A stretch of DNA of 62,929 nt from Xanthomonas vasicola (GTDB lineage: Bacteria; Pseudomonadota; Gammaproteobacteria; Xanthomonadales; Xanthomonadaceae). A program made the translations under genes and the position numbers. The notes beneath the pieces are model-generated. The model had not been told where the DNA came from. It made no database searches and was given only the letters and a program-made list of their open reading frames with translations. The stretch is from assembly GCF_000772705.2 (NCBI RefSeq), contig NZ_JSBW02000032.1:1-62929 (forward strand). Direction: 5' to 3'. Positions 1-8,611 of the stretch are shown piece after piece; within the stretch, counting starts at the first letter, position 1; each line of letters starts with the position of its first letter.

Positions 1-64
1 ACACCTCACGCCGCGTCCGCTTGCGCTTGCCGTTGTACTCCGCATCGCCGAAGGTCAGTTGCAT
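1..64 (-). CDS. IS5-family transposase, N-terminal fragment (runs off window)
   Basis: This is the 5' end of the transposase of the left IS copy, reading outward to the left. Only about 21 codons are visible; the basic stretch KRKRTRRE is typical of the DNA-binding N-terminus in this family. The catalytic DDE domain lies outside the window. Confidence 0.75.
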   Translation of the reverse strand, partial: MQLTFGDAEYNGKRKRTRREV

Positions 65-127
65 CGTCGTTGTCCGTTGCGTCTGTGTGATTGTCGCAGG
101 ATCAAGGGGAGTTGTTCAGAGTTTCCC
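1..127 (-). mobile_element. IS5-family insertion sequence, 5' end only (left copy)
   Basis: The first 127 bases, read on the minus strand, are identical to the last 124 bases of the window read on the plus strand. They begin with the terminal sequence GGGAAACTCTGAAC and contain a transposase start codon at 62-64 (minus). The deduced N-terminus MQLTFGDAEYNGKRKRTRRE matches the start of Xanthomonas IS5-family transposases as I know them; the exact IS name cannot be fixed from this fragment. The element runs off the left edge and abuts a truncated ATPase gene at base 128. Confidence 0.85.
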
Positions 128-1504
128 AAGCTCGACAAGGAAGATATCAACAAGTCTTGCCTCGCCCGCGGGGAAGACCAGATTGAGGTCAGCGTTGAGT
201 TTGCCGAACTCCCGGCCGAGATCGTGATCGACTCCACAAACCGGACGACCTTGGCGAGCGAGTACCTAACTACCGCGCAAGGCACTTTGCATGTCATCAA
301 GCGATTCGCTCCATCAGGAAAAGAGCGTGTCTTTATCCGCGCCAGTCATCCCACTACTGACGGCTGCTGCGATCTACACCAGAAGAAGATCACCGAACTG
401 CGCAAGGCTGTGGATGAGAAGGGCTTCTCTTGCTCAGACAAGACCCGGAGCGCAGAGCTTCGAAAGGCGATCTGGGCTGGTCACTCCGACCTCGCACTTA
501 GCGAACGCGAAATTGAAATCGCCAAGGAGGATACGAAGACCATCTGGGATCAGCTGAAAGCGAATATGCCACTGTTTACGTTGTTCCAGTCCGACCGAAA
601 GAATGCTGAGTCGGACGATGAAGTGCAGGATCCAATGCGCGTAGCAGTTCGCGAAATACTCGGCGATCCGGCAATTCGCGAGAGCCTCCGGGAAGTTGCA
701 GATAAGGTTCGTGCGCGGTTAGAGGATGTTGCGGGTCGAACTCTAGAGAAGCTACGTGAATTGAACCCCCACCTAGCTGCTTCACTGGAACCGCAAATAC
801 CGGACTCGGACGCGCTCAAGTGGCCGGACGTCTTCAAAAGCGTTGGAATATCAGGGGATCAAGGCATACCCATCAACAAGCGGGGCAGCGGGGTCAAGCG
901 ACTTGTACTGATCAGTTTCTTCCGCGCTGAAGCTGAGCGACGACTGGCTGAATCAGGAAACCGGCACGTAGTTTACGCGATCGAAGAGCCGGAAACCTCG
1001 CAGCATCCCGAACATCAGCGCGGCCTAACGGCCGCTCTCAAGGCGCTCTCGACTGCACAAGCTACCCAGGTTCTCATGACAACGCACAGCCCAGAGATCG
1101 TCAAACACCTGAGCTTCGAGTGTCTCAGGCTTGTTTCCAGCGGGACGCAGGAGCGCGTATCCCGCGTTCTGCCCAACGAATTGCCATACCCGAGTCTCAA
1201 TGAGGTCAGCTTCTCGGCATTCGGCGAACCGACCTCCGAGTACCACGACGAGCTTTACGCACATATTGAATCATCTGGCGACCTCGACGCATTCCGGGCT
1301 ACTAGACCTCACGTCAACTATGTTCGCCTGTTGAAAAGTGGTTCAACACGAACGGAGCAAATCAGTAACACCGATTTCATTCGTCACCAAATTCATCACC
1401 CCGAGAATCCGCACAACCAGCGTTTCTCCCCCGCCGACCTCTATGACTCCATTGCAGCCATGCGCGCCTTCATCAAGGCGCAGCGGAGTGAGGTCATCAC
1501 CTAA
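128..1504 (+). pseudogene. AAA (SMC/OLD-like) ATPase, N-terminus removed by IS; integron cassette gene
   Basis: An open frame of about 458 codons starts directly at the IS end and has no native start. It keeps the C-terminal half of an ABC/OLD-like ATPase: a signature-like RGSGVKRL, a Walker B segment VVYAIEEPETSQHPEHQ and an H-switch TQVLMTTHSPEIV. The Walker A loop, which should lie in the first 40-60 residues, is absent, so ATP binding should be lost. The open frame extends upstream only through IS sequence. The stop codon (1502-1504) lies inside the start of an attC site, so this was the body of a gene cassette. Related ATPases often belong to phage defence or nuclease systems, but the partner here is not visible and the function is inferred. 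Confidence 0.8.
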
Positions 1505-1559
1505 CAATTCGTCTAAAGCCGACACCGCTTCGCAGCGTGGCTTAACTCAAGTGTTAGAC
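1499..1559 (+). other. Integron attC site (59-base element), aadA1-like architecture
   Basis: The site begins with ACCTAAC (RYYYAAC) overlapping the ATPase stop and ends with GTTAGAC (GTTRRRY). In between are the inverted arms AAGCC-GAC and GGCTT around a CGCTTCG hairpin tip and the right core CTTAACTCAAGTGTTAG. The order and spacing match 60-bp attC sites such as that of aadA1, known from the integron field. It marks the preceding gene as a mobile cassette. No intI or attI is in the window. Confidence 0.85.
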
Positions 1560-1599
1560 CGCGCCGCGAAGCGGCGTCGGCTTGGACGAGTTGTTAGCC
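1560..1599 (-). other. Inverted half attC site, tail-to-tail with the preceding attC
   Basis: Read on the minus strand, this stretch starts GGCTAACAACTCGTC and continues through AAGCCGACGCCGCTTCGCGG, the left half of an attC of the same family. It lacks its own right core, which is replaced by the GTTAGAC end of the forward attC. The two sites form one long inverted repeat over 1502-1597. This indicates two cassettes joined tail to tail within their attC sites. Confidence 0.7.
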
Positions 1600-1778
1600 T
1601 CACGTCTTGGCCCGCCAATAGATGCCTTTTAAATCGGACACTTCAAGGCAACCCCACATCGCATGCTTTTCGATCGTTCCTTCGGCGAGCCATTGGTCAA
1701 TGCGTAGCCGTTGTCCGTCATGCGAGCGCTCAAATCGCGAAAAATTTCTGGGACAGCCGGCTTTATGAGGCTGGACAT
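1600..1778 (-). pseudogene. Remnant of a second, oppositely oriented integron cassette gene
   Basis: On the minus strand a short frame ends at 1600, exactly where the inverted half attC begins, as expected for a cassette gene. The last 37 codons (ending KGIYWRAKT) look protein-like. The only ATG near the 5' side (1776-1778, MSSLIKPAVPEIF) is in a different frame, so the gene is either frameshifted near 1720 or truncated at its start. It lies only 15 bases from the stop codon of the OPT gene. I do not recognise a family. Confidence 0.45.
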
Positions 1779-1792
1779 CACACTCAGGCAGC

Positions 1793-3754
1793 CTATTCGC
1801 CGCGCTTGCCGACGCGATACAGCAGCCAGCCGACCAGGGCCAGAATCGCCAGGCCGAACCACTGGTTGAGCTGCAGCGCGGCCGGCAACGCCAGTACATC
1901 AGCGCGGCTGGACAGCACGATCGGCACCGCAATGGCGATGCCCATTAATGCCTCGCCGGTGATCAGGCCAGCGGCAAACAGCACGCCGGGACGATGCACG
2001 CGGTCGCGGCCGTCTTCGTCGTCGGCACGGATGTTGTGGAAGCGCTCCACCAGATGCGCGATCAGGCCACCAATGAAGATCGGCACCATCAGTTCCAGCG
2101 GCAGATAGATGCCGATGGCCGCGGCCAGCACCGGCACGCGGAAGCGCTTGCCGGTGGCCTTCAACCATTCGTCCAGTGCGATGATCGCCGCGCCCACGCC
2201 GGCACCGATCGCGATCATGCTCCACGGCAGCTGCCCGCCGAACAGACCCTTGGCCACCGAAGCCATCAACGTCGCCTGCGGCGCACCCAGCGCGTTGGGA
2301 TGCTGTGGCGTTGCCGGGCCAATGCCGTAGGCCTGGGCCAGCAGATTCAGCACCGGCGCCATGATCAAGGCGCACGAGAACGCACCAATGCCCAGCATCA
2401 GCTGCTGCTTCCACGGTGTGGCACCGACCAGATAACCGGCCTTGAGATCCTGCAGATTGTCGCCACCCACCGCCGCCGCGCAGCACACCACCGCGCCGAT
2501 CATGATGGCTGCCACTGCGCCCAACGGCGCCGCACCGATGCCCACCGGCACCAGGCCGCTCTTGCCGAGCAGCAACACCAGCACCGCCGAGGCGAACAGG
2601 ATGGTGGAGATGGTGATGCCTGAGACAGGATTGTTGGACGAACCGATCAAGCCGGCCAGATAGCCCGACACCGACACGAACAGAAAGCCGGCCACGATCA
2701 TGATGATGGTCATCGGGATCGACACGTGCCACTGTTGCACGATGGCTTGATACAGGCCCAGCAGCGGGAGCGTGCACAGCACCAGCGCCACCAGCATCCA
2801 CTTCATCGGCAGATCGCGCTCGGTCTCGGCGACCACGCCGCCGCCACTCTTGCGCGCGGCGGCAAAGCCGCTCTTGACGCCGGAAAACAGCGATTTCCGC
2901 AGCGAGAACAAGGTCCACACGCCCCCGATCAACATCGCACCGACACCGAGGTAGCGAATTTTCGCGCCCCAGATGCCGAACGCCGCGTCGGCAGCCGGCG
3001 CGCCGACCAGGCTCTGCGCCAGGGCCGGGTCACTGCCCATGAAGAACTGCTGGTACAGCGGGATGGCGATGTGCCAGGACAGGATCGAACCGGACAGCAC
3101 CACGATGCCCACGTTCAAACCGACGATGTAGCCCACGCCCAGCAGCGCCGGCGACAGGTTGGTGCCGATGTAACCCACCAGACGGCTGCTGCCCACGTAG
3201 GTGGCCTGCGCCCAGGTGTCCGGAATCACGCGCAAACCGCTGGCCGCAGCCAGCTTGACCAGTGCACCGATAGCGCCGGAGGCGGCCAGGATCTTCAGAC
3301 CCGGGCCGGGATTTTCGCCGGCCTTGAGCACTTCGGCCGCCGCCTTGCCTTCGGGGAACGGCAGCGGGTCTTCAACGATCATCGAGCGCCGCAACGGCAC
3401 CGAAAACAGCACGCCCAACAGGCCGCCCATGCCGGCGATGCCGAGCACCCACCAGTACCTGAAGTCCGGCCAGTAGCCCATGATCACCAGCGCGGGGATG
3501 GTAAAGATCACCCCGGCCGCGATCGACGAGCCGGCCGAAGCACCGGTCTGGACGATGTTGTTTTCCAGAATGGTGCCGCCGCCGAGCAGGCGCAGCACGC
3601 CCATCGACACCACCGCCGCCGGAATGGCGGTGGCAATGGTCAGGCCCGCGAACAGGCCGAGGTAGGCGTTGGCGGCTGAAAGCACCACCGCCAGCACGAT
3701 GGCCAGCACAACGGCGCGAAAAGTGAGCTGGCGCGGCTGCGCGTCGTGGCGCAT
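1793..3754 (-). CDS. OPT family oligopeptide/metal-chelate transporter
   Basis: The product of 653 aa is an inner-membrane protein with about 15 hydrophobic segments, typical of the oligopeptide transporter (OPT) superfamily that imports peptides or metal chelates using the proton gradient. Family features visible are the NIVQTGASAGSSIAAGVIF segment near residue 65, SNNPVSGITI in the middle and a DNLQDLKAGYLVGATPWKQQ loop. I place the start at ATG 3752-3754 because AGGGG lies at a good distance upstream; an ATG 21 bases further upstream is also open. It stands alone, and its end abuts the integron remnant. The substrate cannot be told from sequence. Confidence 0.9.
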   Translation of the reverse strand: MRHDAQPRQLTFRAVVLAIVLAVVLSAANAYLGLFAGLTIATAIPAAVVSMGVLRLLGGGTILENNIVQTGASAGSSIAAGVIFTIPALVIMGYWPDFRYWWVLGIAGMGGLLGVLFSVPLRRSMIVEDPLPFPEGKAAAEVLKAGENPGPGLKILAASGAIGALVKLAAASGLRVIPDTWAQATYVGSSRLVGYIGTNLSPALLGVGYIVGLNVGIVVLSGSILSWHIAIPLYQQFFMGSDPALAQSLVGAPAADAAFGIWGAKIRYLGVGAMLIGGVWTLFSLRKSLFSGVKSGFAAARKSGGGVVAETERDLPMKWMLVALVLCTLPLLGLYQAIVQQWHVSIPMTIIMIVAGFLFVSVSGYLAGLIGSSNNPVSGITISTILFASAVLVLLLGKSGLVPVGIGAAPLGAVAAIMIGAVVCCAAAVGGDNLQDLKAGYLVGATPWKQQLMLGIGAFSCALIMAPVLNLLAQAYGIGPATPQHPNALGAPQATLMASVAKGLFGGQLPWSMIAIGAGVGAAIIALDEWLKATGKRFRVPVLAAAIGIYLPLELMVPIFIGGLIAHLVERFHNIRADDEDGRDRVHRPGVLFAAGLITGEALMGIAIAVPIVLSSRADVLALPAALQLNQWFGLAILALVGWLLYRVGKRGE

Positions 3755-4113
3755 TGGGCATTCCCCTGTAGGCAAAAAATCCCTACAACGCTAGCGCCTG
3801 TGCCGATACGAGTCCAGCTGCGGCGCGGCGTAACAGTGTGCTGGGTCTGGCGTGTGGCACCAAGGACGTCGGCAGCCATGTCCACCGCGACGCGGTGCAG
3901 ACACTGGCAGGCGGTGTCAGCTGCGGATCGATACGCCCGTGGCGCTACCGATTCGCATTGGGCACCGGCCAGACCGCAGCGGTCATCATTCTGCAGGGCA
4001 GCACATTGATGAGCCCCCCTGCCCTGCCACGGCAGATGCGGACTGCGCTGATCGACGAGCGTCCGCATCGCCTTCCATAACGCACTACGGCCGCGTGCAA
4101 AGAGATTCGATAC
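3755..4113. other. Intergenic region between divergent genes (359 bp)
   Basis: The region separates the OPT gene (minus) from the small secreted-protein gene (plus) and must hold both promoters. I see no convincing gene, operator palindrome or PIP box in it. Confidence 0.5.
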
Positions 4114-4626
4114 ATGATTCGTCCGCTGACAACCTTATTGCTGGCCGGCATGCTGCTGTCGCAACCCGCAGCCGGTGCACCCGGCAGAGAGCCCGCTGAA
4201 GACACCGCACAATGCCCTGCGCTGGAAGCGGTGCACTACGAAGACGGGCGTTATCGCGCACATGTCCGGCTCGACATGGCCTCCGGAAGCGGCGTGTGGT
4301 CCAGCACGCTGCAACCTGACGCTGGCGATCCACGGCATCTGTCATCGGTGCTCTACTACGGCACCCTTGCCGCGACGGCGCCCGCCCGGGGGGTGCTGGT
4401 CAATTGCAGCTACACACTGCGTCGCGGGCGGGAAGTGGATCTGGCCTATTTCGATCATGAAACGCCCGGGACGCAACGCAACTTGATCGTCATCCCGAAG
4501 GACCCATCCCGCTGGCAACCCGATCAACCGCCAATCCCGGGACAGGATCAGTTCTATGCCTGTACCCGCAGCGAGAACGCACGAAGCGTTGACGACTGCG
4601 CGTTCAAACCGCTACGCCTGGAGTGA
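4114..4626 (+). CDS. Small secreted protein, DUF3757-like
   Basis: The 170-aa product has a clear signal peptide (basic MIR, a hydrophobic core, cleavage probably after AAGA near residue 22) and a mature part with cysteines near 34, 98, 149 and 157 that could form two disulfides. The spacing CPALEAV...GVWSS...NCSYTLR resembles Xanthomonas DUF3757 secreted proteins; this family call is from memory and moderate. No enzyme motif is seen. It is a single gene ending just before the duplicated HDOD fragment. Periplasmic or extracellular location is inferred from the leader only. Confidence 0.7.
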   Translation: MIRPLTTLLLAGMLLSQPAAGAPGREPAEDTAQCPALEAVHYEDGRYRAHVRLDMASGSGVWSSTLQPDAGDPRHLSSVLYYGTLAATAPARGVLVNCSYTLRRGREVDLAYFDHETPGTQRNLIVIPKDPSRWQPDQPPIPGQDQFYACTRSENARSVDDCAFKPLRLE

Positions 4627-4644
4627 CGCAGCGGCAGTGACTGC

Positions 4645-4916
4645 CTAGTGCAGCAGCTCGGCAAACGCGCGGTCGGCCTCGATCACTTCCGGTAGCGCGG
4701 CGAACAAAGCGTCCAGATCCACGCTATCCATCAGCGGGGCGCGTACCGCTTCCAACGCCGCCGGGTGGCGCCGCCATGCGCATGCAGCGCATCGGAGACT
4801 TCTACCGCCTGGGCGACCAGCAACGGCATGCGCGCACCGTCCGGGGCCGCTGCGGGCCGGACCTGATAGGCGATGGCTTCGTGGATGACCGCCGGCAACT
4901 GCCAGCGACGCACCAG
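4645..4916 (-). pseudogene. Duplicated 3' fragment of the HDOD gene
   Basis: These 272 bases are about 96% identical to 6627-6899, the last third of the intact HDOD gene, in the same orientation. The fragment keeps the stop codon and the C-terminus EVIEADRAFAELLH but lacks the N-terminal two thirds. It also carries a one-base deletion near 4765 (GCCGGGTGG against TCCGGGGTGG), so even this piece is frameshifted. Similarity stops abruptly after CACCAG at 4916. The two copies flank the protease gene, so this is the footprint of a duplication or insertion event. Confidence 0.9.
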
Positions 4917-5115
4917 GGTACCCACCCACCAGCGAAATCATCAACGGCACAGCGAAGCAAGGGCGCGGCCGCAATGTCGCTCCCTGCAGAGGCAGGCAAG
5001 CTGCCCATGAGCTTGTTCGTACCGACCAAGCGGTGAAGATTCACCATTCTCATTCGGCCCGGATGAAACGGCATGCTCATGCAGCCACCTGCCGCTCCCG
5101 ACCAAAGGACCTGCC

Positions 5116-6513
5116 ATGTATCGCCGCACCGCCTTCTGCCTTGCCTTGCTCTCTGCCCTTTCCATCCCTGCGCTCGCCGCGCCACCCGCTGAGATGGATG
5201 CAGCGCCGGTAACCGCCGCACCGCAACCGGCGCAACTCGGTGCTGCGAGCCTGCAGTCAGCAGATCTGCGTGGTGGCCTCATGTCCACACAGGTGGCACA
5301 CCTGGCTGCACCCACCGACAAGGAATTGAACCTGCTGCATGAGCGCCGCATTGCACAGCTCAAACATGGGCAACCTTTGCAGATCGGCTTTTCGCGTGCG
5401 GTCCCGCAGCCGCGGGTGAACCTGGCCGCGCTGGACTGGCAGCACGCAGGCAATGGCACACGTGTGGCCACCTTGACGCTCAGCTCTGCAAAGGCAGCCT
5501 CGCTGCGTGCGGCATTGGTGTTGCGTGGCGCCGGTGCAACACCCGGCACGCCCTCCCAGGTGGTGTTGCGCTTTGCCGGCAACGACGGGCATGTCTTCGA
5601 GCGCTCCGGCGCCGATTTCGTCACCGCCGCCAATGCCATCGGTTGGTCGCCGGTTGTCGAAGGAGAAGACCTGCTGATCGAGATCACGCTGCCGGCAGGC
5701 CAGTATCCGGAGAACTTCAGCCTCAGCATCCCGCAGTTATCGCATCTGGATATCAGCCCCGCTGCCAACACGCAGGACTTCATGGCCAGCGCCAGCGACA
5801 ACACCAGCTCCTGCGAAAGCGATATCGTCTGCCGCGCCCACCCCACCCGCGCCTTTCTCCATGCATCGAGCGCAGTCGCGCGCATGGTGATCACCGACAG
5901 CAATGGGTCGTTCTCGTGCACCGGCACCTTGCTCAATAACGCCAACTCGCCCAAACGTCACCTGTTCTGGACTGCCTCGCATTGCGTCAGCACACAGAGC
6001 GTTGCCAACACCCTGCAGACCTATTGGTTCTATGACGCAGCACGTTGCAACAGCACCACCGTCAGCACACAGGCAACCACGCTCAGCGGCGGCGCGGTGT
6101 TGCGCTATACCAACTCGACCCGCGACATCTCGCTGCTGGAGCTGAGGAGCCCGCCACCACCGGGGGCGTTCTATGCAGGCTGGAGTAGCGCCACCATTAG
6201 AGCTACCGGCACCCCGATCATCGGCATCCACCATCCGAACAATGCGCTCAAAAAATACTCGCTTGGCACCGTGACCGCGCTCAAGACCTCCTACGAGGAC
6301 AAGAGCCCGCTGTATCAGGTGCACTGGCACGAAGGCGTTACCGAAGACGGCTCCTCCGGTTCGGGATTGTTCACCGTGGCAAGGAACGGCGGATACCAGC
6401 TGCGTGGCGGTTTGTTCGATGGCACCTCGTCCTGCTCGGCGCGGCGCGATCCCGATTACTACTCGCGCTTCTCAGACGTGTATCCCAGAATTTCCAGATA
6501 CTTCGGCAAGTAG
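5116..6513 (+). CDS. Secreted trypsin-like serine protease, lysyl endopeptidase type (S1)
   Basis: The 465-aa protein has a signal peptide cleaved probably after ALA near residue 21, a propeptide-like region of about 200 residues, and a chymotrypsin-fold protease domain. The catalytic triad is readable: His289 in TASHC, Asp337 in TRDISLLEL, and Ser414 in EDGSSGSGLF. The GSSGSG motif and the cysteine pattern resemble Achromobacter/Lysobacter lysyl endopeptidases (Lys-C). Paired cysteines in SSCESDIVC and DGTSSCSA suggest a disulfide-stabilised extracellular enzyme, probably secreted by the type II pathway. It is enclosed by the 272-bp direct repeat of the HDOD gene, suggesting it was inserted or retained there by recombination. 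Lys specificity is inferred from family resemblance only. Confidence 0.88.
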   Translation: MYRRTAFCLALLSALSIPALAAPPAEMDAAPVTAAPQPAQLGAASLQSADLRGGLMSTQVAHLAAPTDKELNLLHERRIAQLKHGQPLQIGFSRAVPQPRVNLAALDWQHAGNGTRVATLTLSSAKAASLRAALVLRGAGATPGTPSQVVLRFAGNDGHVFERSGADFVTAANAIGWSPVVEGEDLLIEITLPAGQYPENFSLSIPQLSHLDISPAANTQDFMASASDNTSSCESDIVCRAHPTRAFLHASSAVARMVITDSNGSFSCTGTLLNNANSPKRHLFWTASHCVSTQSVANTLQTYWFYDAARCNSTTVSTQATTLSGGAVLRYTNSTRDISLLELRSPPPPGAFYAGWSSATIRATGTPIIGIHHPNNALKKYSLGTVTALKTSYEDKSPLYQVHWHEGVTEDGSSGSGLFTVARNGGYQLRGGLFDGTSSCSARRDPDYYSRFSDVYPRISRYFGK

Positions 6514-6626
6514 CTCGTCGATTGGCGTCGCAGGCGACGCATCGCCTGCCACGTGGTGCCGGCAGCCGCTCGCGTGACTGCGCGCGAGCAACAGACTTTC
6601 AGCCACCGGCCAGGTGCCGAACAGGC

Positions 6627-6899
6627 CTAGTGCAGCAACTCGGCAAACGCGCGGTCAGCCTCGATCACCTCCGGTAGCGCAGCGAACAAAGCGTCCAGAT
6701 CCACGCCATCCATCAGCGGGCAGCGTACCGCTTCCAACGCCTCCGGGGTGGCGCCGCCATGCGCATGCAGCGCATCGGAAACCTCTACCGCCTGGGCGAC
6801 CAGCAACGGCATGCGCGCACCGTCCGGGGCCGCTGCGGGCCGGACCTGATAGGCGATGGCTTCGTGGATGACCGCCGGCAACTGCCAGCGACGCACCAG
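6627..6899 (-). repeat. 272-bp direct repeat, intact copy (in HDOD gene)
   Basis: This is the partner of 4645-4916. Both copies start at the stop codon and end after CACCAG, and about 11 substitutions plus one indel separate them. The last roughly 130 bases are identical, which suggests a fairly recent event or gene conversion. Confidence 0.88.
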
Positions 6900-7445
6900 C
6901 TCTGCACCGACTTCCGGGTAGCCGAAGCCCAGTTGCAGGGTTTCTTCGGCCGCATGAGCGGCGGACGAGGTGTCGTGATTGATGCGGCTGGCGTATTCGG
7001 GCGCGCCGGACTGGATCAAGAGCTCACCGATGTTGTGCATCATCCCGCAGGTAAAGGCGGTCTCCGGGTCCAGCCCGTGCTGGCGCGCCAACAGGCGGCA
7101 GATGCCGGCGACCTCGAAACTGTGCCGCCAGAACGCCTTGAGGTCGAAGCCCGGGCCAGCACGAAACGCGCCGGTCATCGCCGAGGCCAGCACCAGCGTG
7201 CGCAGGGTATTGAAGCCCAACCGCATGGCCGCGTCTTCCACGCTGGTGGAATCGCGCAGGCCATGGAAGCGCGCCGAATTGGCCAGCCGCAGCACTTTGG
7301 CGGCAATCACCGGATCGCGCTCGATGCTGTGGGCCAGCGTATCGATATCGGTCTGCGGATCGTCGAATTGACGGATCAGGTCCTGCGCCACCTTGGGCAC
7401 GGTGGGCAAGGTGTGCAACTGGTCGAACAACGCCTCCAACTTCAT
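6627..7445 (-). CDS. HDOD domain protein
   Basis: The 272-aa product is a single HDOD domain (HD-related output domain) protein, found in signalling pathways of Xanthomonas and related bacteria. Visible family features are LHTLPTVPKVAQDLIRQFDD at the N-terminus, VIAAKVLRLANSA, a CGMMHNIGELLI helix and a second region EVGAELVRRWQLPAVIHEAI. The start at 7443-7445 is supported by GAGG upstream; a longer frame to 7496 has no supporting signal. The canonical HD dyad is replaced by HN in this segment, so hydrolase activity is doubtful, as in most HDOD proteins. Its 3' third is duplicated at 4645-4916. Confidence 0.88.
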   Translation of the reverse strand: MKLEALFDQLHTLPTVPKVAQDLIRQFDDPQTDIDTLAHSIERDPVIAAKVLRLANSARFHGLRDSTSVEDAAMRLGFNTLRTLVLASAMTGAFRAGPGFDLKAFWRHSFEVAGICRLLARQHGLDPETAFTCGMMHNIGELLIQSGAPEYASRINHDTSSAAHAAEETLQLGFGYPEVGAELVRRWQLPAVIHEAIAYQVRPAAAPDGARMPLLVAQAVEVSDALHAHGGATPEALEAVRCPLMDGVDLDALFAALPEVIEADRAFAELLH

Positions 7446-7930
7446 GATCGCCTCGTGGGGTGAAAGACAAGCCAGCGCGGCCGCGCGGACCTGCATGGTG
7501 TAGCACAGAGCGGTTTGCTGCCAGTGACTGGTAGCTGGATGTATTCACTCACGCTTGTGGCTGCGTTGCACAGGAAGTTGCTTCGCCAATCGGCCTGAAA
7601 TGATCGGCGCGGCAAGCGAGCTCGACAATTTACGGGCACACGACCGCATCGATTGCGTCAGTCGGCCTTGGCACCACGCAGCGATTTGGACAGATTGGCG
7701 GCCCCCGCCTATTGGCGATCGGGATCGAACGTCCTGAGCCCGGGTGCCAGATCGCGGCAGTCGTCAACGCGGCTGTGAGCGACGCGCTACTGGAAGTCGA
7801 ACGTCTGGCATCGATCAGCCTAGCCGTACTCGTCCAAACATTGGAGGAACGGCGCGACCCCGTCAGCGTCTGACCAAATCGGCATCCTTCCCAATGGCAA
7901 TGGTGAAGCGGGAAAACTTCCGCAGGCCCA
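7446..7930. other. Intergenic region with a possible gene remnant (485 bp)
   Basis: No complete gene is seen. One plus-strand frame from about 7640 to the TGA at 7871-7873 reads plausibly as protein (ending DALLEVERLASISLAVLVQ, then a short charged tail) but has no start codon or RBS. It may be the C-terminal remnant of a lost gene. A perfect palindrome GCCCATTAATGGGC at 7926-7939 overlaps the stop codon of the VOC gene. Confidence 0.35.
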
Positions 7931-8482
7931 TTAATGGGCTTGCGGCTGCATAAGCTCTATCGTGATATGGTCGGGGCCTGAAACGTAGGCCACCAGCGTT
8001 CCCTTCCTTGGCCCACCCGCGATCGGCAGTGGACTCCCTTTCGCCTTCCATCCTGCTGCCTCGACGCGGGCAATAGCGGCATGAATATCGTTTACGGTCA
8101 GAGCTAGGTGGGCCGCACCAATCGCCCCCGCGCTGTTCGGCACCGCCCCGTTCTGGCGCCCTTTTGAATATTGTAATAGTTCGATCACATAACCGTCTGG
8201 TGCCCTGACGATTGCCGTTTTTACAGTGGGATCATCGACACCAGTCACCTGATACAGGAAATCGCCCCCCATCTCCGACTGCCGCTCAAGCGTAAAGCCG
8301 AGTGCTCCTGTCCAGAACCGAACAGCTTCGTCCAATGACGATACCGCGAAGCCTGTGTGGTCCACGGCGATTATTCTTGCGTCGTTGTTCATTGCTTGAC
8401 TCTCACTAGACCCTGCTTGAGGTGTCGGAGCTTGCGCCCTAGCTGCAACCGACGCCAGCAACATGACGAATATGATCTTCAT
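7931..8482 (-). CDS. VOC (glyoxalase/bleomycin-resistance) protein with signal peptide
   Basis: The 183-aa product combines an N-terminal signal peptide (MKIIFVMLLASVAARAQA) with one vicinal-oxygen-chelate domain made of two beta-alpha-beta-beta-beta modules. The likely metal ligands are His42 (DHTGF), Glu101 (VIELLQ), His125 (AAHLAL) and Glu176 (TIELMQ), the H/E/H/E set of glyoxalase I-like enzymes. Export is unusual for this fold, so the substrate is probably periplasmic. It is a single gene, downstream of and in the same direction as dnaE2 but separated from it. The substrate is unknown. Confidence 0.85.
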   Translation of the reverse strand: MKIIFVMLLASVAARAQAPTPQAGSSESQAMNNDARIIAVDHTGFAVSSLDEAVRFWTGALGFTLERQSEMGGDFLYQVTGVDDPTVKTAIVRAPDGYVIELLQYSKGRQNGAVPNSAGAIGAAHLALTVNDIHAAIARVEAAGWKAKGSPLPIAGGPRKGTLVAYVSGPDHITIELMQPQAH

Positions 8483-8611
8483 GGTGACGCTCTACCGCGA
8501 AGGCCTCTTCCCGAAAAAACGGTTGTCAGGAAGGTCGGAGCGTTTCCAAAAAGCCAGCAGTTGGGTATAGAACGCAGATAGAACCTGCCGCAATCGAAGG
8601 CCCGAAAAGCA

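Noticed and set aside
7446..7930. Complete gene in the gap before the VOC gene
   Set aside because: One frame looks protein-like but has no start codon or RBS; kept only as a possible remnant.
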